This document shows, piece by piece, positions 37,252-42,403 of a stretch of DNA of 42,403 nt. This DNA is from Sphingomonadales bacterium (lineage in GTDB: Bacteria > Pseudomonadota > Alphaproteobacteria > Sphingomonadales > Sphingomonadaceae), in contig JAIXQY010000234.1 in NCBI GenBank assembly GCA_027485485.1, positions 1 to 42,403 on the forward strand, in the 5' to 3' direction. The notes beneath the pieces are model-generated. The model saw nothing but the letters and a program-made list of their open reading frames with translations. It did not search any database and had not been told where the DNA came from. A program made the translations under genes and the position numbers. Position 1 is the first letter of the stretch, and the number at the start of each line of letters is the position of its first letter.

Positions 37252-39193
37252 GGCAGACATTGTTCTCAGCCGTGTCGAGGAAGGGCGCAAACGGGCAGCC
37301 AACAAAGCGCAGCCGCACCTTGGTGCCGGTCGTCAGCGGCACCTCCACCTGATCAGACCGGATGCTGGCCGGTGGCAGGCCAATGCTGCCGCCCAGCCGC
37401 AGGCCGGCATTGCTGGTGCCGAGGAAGCTGATCATGTCATCCTGATCAATACCGTCGCCCGACACGCCGATGGCCCCCACCAGCACATTGCCGCGATACA
37501 CGGGCACCGCGCCGGGAAAGATCTGGATGCCATTGGCCAGCCGGTTCTGGCCACCGGGCGTGTTCGGCAGGAAGGTGCATTGCCGCGGATCGCCGCCGCC
37601 CAGCACCTGCACCAGATTCTGCAGGATCAGCGCCGATTGCAGCCCGGTCGAGAAGGGCGACCAGCCGTTGATGTCGCGGCTCAGCGCGCCCGGCGGCCGC
37701 CCGGCCTCACCATCGGGGAAATAGGGGCGGGCGATGTTGCCGATGGCGCGGTTGGAGACGCCGACCTGGCCGGTGAGGAAGCCGGCGCTGCCGAAGAAGG
37801 CGTTGGTCTTGGTCACGAAATCGCGGACGTTGGCATCGGGCGCGCCGGCTGCCGTCACCACCGCACCCAGTTCCGCCGCGGCCCGGGCGTTGGAGAAGAA
37901 GGCCGCGGTGCGTGCCTTTTGCAGCGACACATCGATGCCGAAGATCGGCGCATCGGGTGAGCGCACCAGCCCGAGCGCCACCCCGCGCGTGTCCACCAGG
38001 CTGATAGACACCTGCGCCCGGCTGTCCAGCGGCTGGCGGATCTGCGCGCGGGCGCGGGCCATGATGGCAAAGGCTTCTTCCAATATGGCGCGAGCTTCGG
38101 CGGCGGTGAGCGGCTGCGCCACATCGCCGGCATCGCTGGCAGCACGCACCGGATAGCGATTGGCGCCGCTGCCATCGGACAACACAAAGGCATCGGGATG
38201 GTTGAACTCAGCCGCGGTGGCCGCGCGCACACCGCTGGCCTCGCTGCCATAAGCTGTGCCGGCGGCGATGCTGGCGGCATTGAAGCCGGCCACGGCCACC
38301 AAGGCGCCGGTCAGGCTGGCAAAGCTGGGCGCGGCAGCAGGGTTGGAGCGCAGGCCCGCCGCCACCGCATCGCTGTACCGCAGCAGCGTGCCGTCCACCG
38401 AAATCCGCTCGGCGCGGATGCTGGCCGGAGCCTCGAAACCGGTGGTGGCGGCAAGCGCGATATGCTCTTCGGCATCGACATCGGTGTCGGTCACTTCGGC
38501 ATCAAAGCCGTAATCGCCATCGGCCATGATGCCGACACCGCCCACCGCCACGCCATTCTTGTAGAGCGGGAAACCACCAGGATCGGCCGCCAGCCCCAAG
38601 GGCGAGCGCTTCGGCCCGATGAACGGGCTGCCGACCCCAAAGCGGGTGACAAGATCGGAACAGGGCAGTTGCGAAAACTGCACGCCATAGAGCGGGCCGG
38701 ATTCCAGCCCGACTGTGCGGGCCGACGGCGGGAAATGCGGCTGCACGATCATCGAGGCCGTGCGGGTGGAAAAGGCATTGCCGCCCGACGACAGATAGGC
38801 GCCGGTGATCGCCTTGGCGATGGCGGCCAGTTCGGCCGGCACCGTCACCCCCTGCGCATCGATGTTGGCGCCGTTGGCATTGGCCCGCGTTGTCGCCGTC
38901 GCCCGCGCGCCGGCCATGCGATAGACGGCGAGCACATTGCCCACCCGGTCCACCACGGCGATCACCGCCGGCAAGCCGCGCGCGCTGGCCTCGGCGGCCG
39001 CGCGGGTGATGATGGACTGCACATCGGCGCTGGTCAGCGCCTCGGCCGCCGGGCGGGTGAAGACGCTGGCCGGGGCAACCGAAGGCGCAGGCGTCGGGCT
39101 TACGGCGGCCGGGGTGGGCGGCGCGCTGCCGCCGCCACAGCCGGCCAACAACAGCGCCGCCCCCAGCGTGATGATGCCGGTGGCGCGGATCAT
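37241..39193 (-). CDS. Lipoprotein with apparently duplicated GlcG/HbpS-like (DUF336) heme-binding-type domains
   Basis: Lipobox LLLAGCGGGS; LTSADVQSIITRAAAEASARGLPAVIAVVDRVGNVLAVYRM and LTAAEARAILEEAFAIMARARAQIRQPLDSRAQVSISLVDTRGVALGLVRSPDAPIFGIDVSLQKARTAAFF. Confidence 0.85.
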   Translation of the reverse strand: MIRATGIITLGAALLLAGCGGGSAPPTPAAVSPTPAPSVAPASVFTRPAAEALTSADVQSIITRAAAEASARGLPAVIAVVDRVGNVLAVYRMAGARATATTRANANGANIDAQGVTVPAELAAIAKAITGAYLSSGGNAFSTRTASMIVQPHFPPSARTVGLESGPLYGVQFSQLPCSDLVTRFGVGSPFIGPKRSPLGLAADPGGFPLYKNGVAVGGVGIMADGDYGFDAEVTDTDVDAEEHIALAATTGFEAPASIRAERISVDGTLLRYSDAVAAGLRSNPAAAPSFASLTGALVAVAGFNAASIAAGTAYGSEASGVRAATAAEFNHPDAFVLSDGSGANRYPVRAASDAGDVAQPLTAAEARAILEEAFAIMARARAQIRQPLDSRAQVSISLVDTRGVALGLVRSPDAPIFGIDVSLQKARTAAFFSNARAAAELGAVVTAAGAPDANVRDFVTKTNAFFGSAGFLTGQVGVSNRAIGNIARPYFPDGEAGRPPGALSRDINGWSPFSTGLQSALILQNLVQVLGGGDPRQCTFLPNTPGGQNRLANGIQIFPGAVPVYRGNVLVGAIGVSGDGIDQDDMISFLGTSNAGLRLGGSIGLPPASIRSDQVEVPLTTGTKVRLRFVGCPFAPFLDTAENNVCHAR

Positions 39194-40548
39194 TTCAGCG
39201 CCCGCGCCCGTGCCGCGATCTGGCCCAGCGCGGCACGGAAGGCCAGCGCATCCCAGCGGTTGGCATCGCGCGCCAGCGCATAGGCACGATCCAGATCGGG
39301 CCGCAGCGCCAGCGCCGCGCCGCGATCCACCTGGCCGGCGGCGACGAGCGCGTTCAACAGCGTGTCTGCCGCCATCACCGCCTGGGCGCCGCCCTGATAA
39401 TCGGTGTAGGCACCAGCATTGGCCGCCAGCACGGCATCGATCAGCGCAAAGGTCTGCGCCCGGTCAAAACTCGCCCCGGCAAAGCGTTTGGCAAGATTTG
39501 CCGCCGTGGCCTTCAGGGTCGCCGCTGCCTTCATTGCCCCGGCACGGTCACCGCCCAAGGCGGCATGGAAGGCGCGCGACTGGCTTTCCAGACTGCGCGC
39601 CAGGTCCGGCGCGGCCACGCGGGCGGCGGCGACCAGCATGATCATCTGTTCATCATTCCATACCGGCTGGCCCGGTGGAATCGGCCGCCAGCCATTGCTG
39701 CGCGCCACCAGCGGCGCGGCCGGATCATCGCTGAACGTGCGGTGGCAGCTGCGGCAATCAAAGAAATAATAATCGGGGCCGGTCACGCTGCCCGACGCCG
39801 CCGGCAGCAGGCTCAAGGCCCGCTCCACCGCCAGCGCCTGGCCCACCGCCCAGGTCTTCACACCGCCGGCCACGCCCTTGCGGGCGCGATAATCAGCGTC
39901 TTCATCATGGTGGGATTGCAGGCTGGTGAACAGATCCAGTTCAAACGCGACGCGCGGGTGGCCGGCGGCCATGATGCGGTGAAACACGAACTGGCCCGGC
40001 TTGTCCGATCCGAAATGGCAATCCAGGCAGACCCCGGCGCGCACGGCGGGATTGTTCATCGCCCACATGCCCTTGGCCATATTGTCGGCATGGCTGGCCT
40101 TCACGCTGGCATGACTGGCCAGCCAGTTCACCGACCCGCCGTGGCAGGCTTCGCAGCCGACGCCATCACTCTGTTGCCATTTCGGCCCGCGCACCGGGGC
40201 GGGATCGCCGTGGCAATTGATGCATTCGGCGCTGGCCGCCACATTGGCGATACCCAGCCGTTTGCCGATGGCCTGGGCGCGGGGCTCGTTCAGCACCTTC
40301 CAGGCCCGCGAATGGACCCCGGTCAGGCTGGCCGGGTTGCTCCATGTGAGCACTTCATTCTGGCGCACGCGCGGGCCGGTGGCTTCCTGCCGGCCATGGC
40401 AGGTGGAACCGGCACAGGTGGCCACGCCCTGATGCAAGGCACGATCATGCGGGGCAGAGACCGCCGGCGCGCCCAGCACCAGCATGGCCATCACGGCCAG
40501 AAACCGCGCAAACCGGCTGATGCATGCAGCCAATGCCACAGTTGTCAT
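39190..40548 (-). CDS. Multiheme c-type cytochrome (cytochrome c554-like)
   Basis: CAGSTCH (CX4CH), CINCH, CEACH, CLDCH, CRSCH motifs after a signal peptide; overlaps the start of the GlcG-like gene. Confidence 0.9.
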   Translation of the reverse strand: MTTVALAACISRFARFLAVMAMLVLGAPAVSAPHDRALHQGVATCAGSTCHGRQEATGPRVRQNEVLTWSNPASLTGVHSRAWKVLNEPRAQAIGKRLGIANVAASAECINCHGDPAPVRGPKWQQSDGVGCEACHGGSVNWLASHASVKASHADNMAKGMWAMNNPAVRAGVCLDCHFGSDKPGQFVFHRIMAAGHPRVAFELDLFTSLQSHHDEDADYRARKGVAGGVKTWAVGQALAVERALSLLPAASGSVTGPDYYFFDCRSCHRTFSDDPAAPLVARSNGWRPIPPGQPVWNDEQMIMLVAAARVAAPDLARSLESQSRAFHAALGGDRAGAMKAAATLKATAANLAKRFAGASFDRAQTFALIDAVLAANAGAYTDYQGGAQAVMAADTLLNALVAAGQVDRGAALALRPDLDRAYALARDANRWDALAFRAALGQIAARARALK

Positions 40549-40805
40549 CGCTGAAACGCGACTCGCTGTTCCTTGAACGTGCACGCTCACTGTCCCCCCG
40601 GTGCGGCATAGCGTAGCAAACCGGCCCATTGATGCAAGGCTTTGCGCGGGTTGAACATCCCGGATCGGCAAAATCGCTTCGGCCACAGAATCACGTTGCG
40701 GGCAGGGAAGGGCTGTGATTATCTCCCGCTGCATTTTGGGAGGGATTGGGGTTTCACCCGGCCCGGCAGAGGCCATCCCCTTCCATGCCATTGGGGAGAA
40801 ATGCT

Positions 40806-41576
40806 GTGGACCTGCGTGCAAACCTTGCGGCCGTTTCGATCAGAGCCATGATCGATGCCAGGCCAGCGGCCGAAGCCTTGCGCGAAATCGCGCTGCAATG
40901 CAGCGGCCTGCACGTGATCGCGGCCGACAATATCGCCTCCAAGGCCCCGATGGAGGATATCGAAGGCAATATCTTGGCCGCCGATGTGTTCGGCTGGACC
41001 GGCGAGAATGAGCATTGGTGGAAGGATAGCAAGCTTGCCCTGTCCTCCCCGCTGCCGCGCGCCTGCCGGTATGAATCCGAAGTGTTCTGGGCCAATGCCA
41101 GCGGCTTCTTCACCCGTCAGCCCAACCCCTATCTCGATGAAATGAACCTCGAAAATTTCGAGAAGCGGGCGCTCACCAAGGCCGCCATCGTGGTGCCGGT
41201 GCATCTGCCGTTCGGCCAGATTGGCGCTGTGTGTTTTGTCAGCCGTGATCCGGGTCGCATTGATCTTTCGGCCGAATATGATGCCCATGCCGATGAACTG
41301 GCGCTGCTGTCACACCGTTTCCTTGCCGGTTATGTGAAGGCGCACCGCACACGCCGTTGGCTGCCGGGCGATTGCCAGCTCACCAAGCGCGAAGTGGAAT
41401 GCCTGCGCTGGGCCAGCATAGGCAAGACCGACAAGGAAATCAGCCTGATCCTGTCGCGCAGCCACGCCACCGTGCGCTTTCACATCCAGAATGCCGGCGA
41501 AAAGCTGAACGCCGTCAACCGCAGCCAGACCATCTTCAAGGCGGCCCAGCTGGGTTATCTTGGCGCTGCCGCCTGA
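40806..41576 (+). CDS. LuxR family transcriptional regulator (LuxR-solo-like)
   Basis: C-terminal HTH LTKREVECLRWASIGKTDKEISLILSRSHATVRFHIQNAGEKLNAVNRSQTIFKAAQLGYL; N-terminal autoinducer-binding-like domain; GTG start with GGGGAG upstream. Confidence 0.88.
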   Translation: MDLRANLAAVSIRAMIDARPAAEALREIALQCSGLHVIAADNIASKAPMEDIEGNILAADVFGWTGENEHWWKDSKLALSSPLPRACRYESEVFWANASGFFTRQPNPYLDEMNLENFEKRALTKAAIVVPVHLPFGQIGAVCFVSRDPGRIDLSAEYDAHADELALLSHRFLAGYVKAHRTRRWLPGDCQLTKREVECLRWASIGKTDKEISLILSRSHATVRFHIQNAGEKLNAVNRSQTIFKAAQLGYLGAAA

Positions 41577-41631
41577 CTGGCGCGAATTCCGTTCATGGCG
41601 CATGAAGCCGCCGGGGTGTAAGGCCCCGTCC

Positions 41632-42213
41632 ATGCGCAGCACCATGATCTTTGCCGTTTTGCTGGCCACACCTGCCAGCGCCACAAGCCTTGCCGATGTG
41701 GCCGCATCGTTGAAAGGCACCACCAGCCTTGCCGCCGATTTCGTGCAGCAGGGAGCCGATGGCCGCACGCTGACAGGGAAATTGTGGCTGGCCCGGCCGG
41801 GCAAGGTGCGCTTTCAATATGACAAGGCGCCAATGCTGCTGGTCGCCGATGGCCGCACCCTGGCCTTTGTCGATTATGAGGTGAAGCAGGTCAGCCGCTG
41901 GCCAGTACGCAAGACGCCGCTGCAGATCCTGCTGGCAGCCGAACCCGATCTGGCACCATTGGCCCGCATCACCCTCGATTCGCCCGGCCTGATCGAAGTG
42001 GCGGCCCGCGATCCCAAGCGGCCGGAGTTCGGCACGCTGCAAATCCGCTTCACCCGCTCAGCTGCCGCCCCCGCTGGCTTGGCCTTGGCCGGCTGGACGG
42101 CGCTGGATGCCCAAGGCGGCCGCAGCGAAGTGCGGCTGGCCAATGTGCGTTATGGCGCCAGCATGGCCGGAGTGGACTTCGGCTTTGTCGATCCGCGCAA
42201 GGCGGCGCGCTGA
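41632..42213 (+). CDS. LolA-family outer-membrane lipoprotein carrier-like protein
   Basis: MRSTMIFAVLLATPASATSLADVAASLKGTTSLAADFVQQGADGRTLTGKLWLARPGKVRFQYDKAPMLLVADGRTLAFVDYEVKQVSRWPV: LolA pattern. Confidence 0.88.
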   Translation: MRSTMIFAVLLATPASATSLADVAASLKGTTSLAADFVQQGADGRTLTGKLWLARPGKVRFQYDKAPMLLVADGRTLAFVDYEVKQVSRWPVRKTPLQILLAAEPDLAPLARITLDSPGLIEVAARDPKRPEFGTLQIRFTRSAAAPAGLALAGWTALDAQGGRSEVRLANVRYGASMAGVDFGFVDPRKAAR

Positions 42214-42403
42214 CGGGCACAAGTTTTTCAGACAACGACCGTTTCTGTTCATGGGACGGAAAGGTCAGGTCAGCCATAGATGTTCTCACAGCCGGTGTTC
42301 GGCGGTCCGGGTTTTCGCCCCTGTTGCCCGGATCGCACGCGTAACCACCATCGGCTGCATGCGTGACGAGCGCAGACAAGACCCCCGGCACCCGCCCCCG
42401 GTG

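Noticed and set aside
42214-42403. Minus-strand ORFs at the window end (42050-42391, 42058-42252)
   Set aside because: They run antisense into the LolA-like gene and show no recognisable domain; the end of the window is too short to assess.
1-42403. CRISPR arrays, rRNA genes, complete prophage
   Set aside because: No regularly spaced direct repeats, rRNA sequence or phage structural genes seen on reading; the only mobile signals are the IS30 element and the integrase remnant.

Overview
The window is high-GC alphaproteobacterial chromosome. Gene content and dispersed-repeat style suggest a sphingomonad, but that assignment is inference. Most of it is housekeeping or accessory chromosome: gltD/gltB, uppP, an NDH-2-like gene, MFS, GST, an alkylsulfatase-like gene and tRNA-Leu(CAG). 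Two regions stand out. (1) At 815-5287 there are two back-to-back bufferin-type RiPP operons. The left one (minus strand) is bufA1-like DUF2282 peptide, DUF692, DUF2063 and DoxX. The right one (plus strand) is bufA2-like Cys-rich peptide, DUF692 and DUF2063. They diverge from a perfect 29-bp inverted repeat (3254-3320). Each arm contains GTAACC-N16-CGAA, which matches the motif I recall for Caulobacter SigF-type ECF promoters. A SigF-like ECF sigma gene with no adjacent anti-sigma gene lies at 9222-9782, next to a truncated tyrosine integrase and tRNA-Leu. (2) At 31190-40548 there is a tight four-gene minus-strand operon with overlapping start/stop codons. It encodes a c554-like multiheme cytochrome, a lipoprotein with apparently duplicated GlcG/HbpS-like domains, a probable outer-membrane beta-barrel, and a 1401-aa protein with ten CXXCH motifs fused to an LVIVD-like propeller. 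A divergent LuxR-type regulator flanks it. This is a candidate undescribed electron-transfer or heme-linked envelope system. Smaller features include a lower-GC insert with an IS30 element between inverted copies of a terminator-like repeat, a REP-like inverted pair, and a 7-bp tandem repeat between divergent genes. Product names rest on motif and family recognition by eye; no database search was run.
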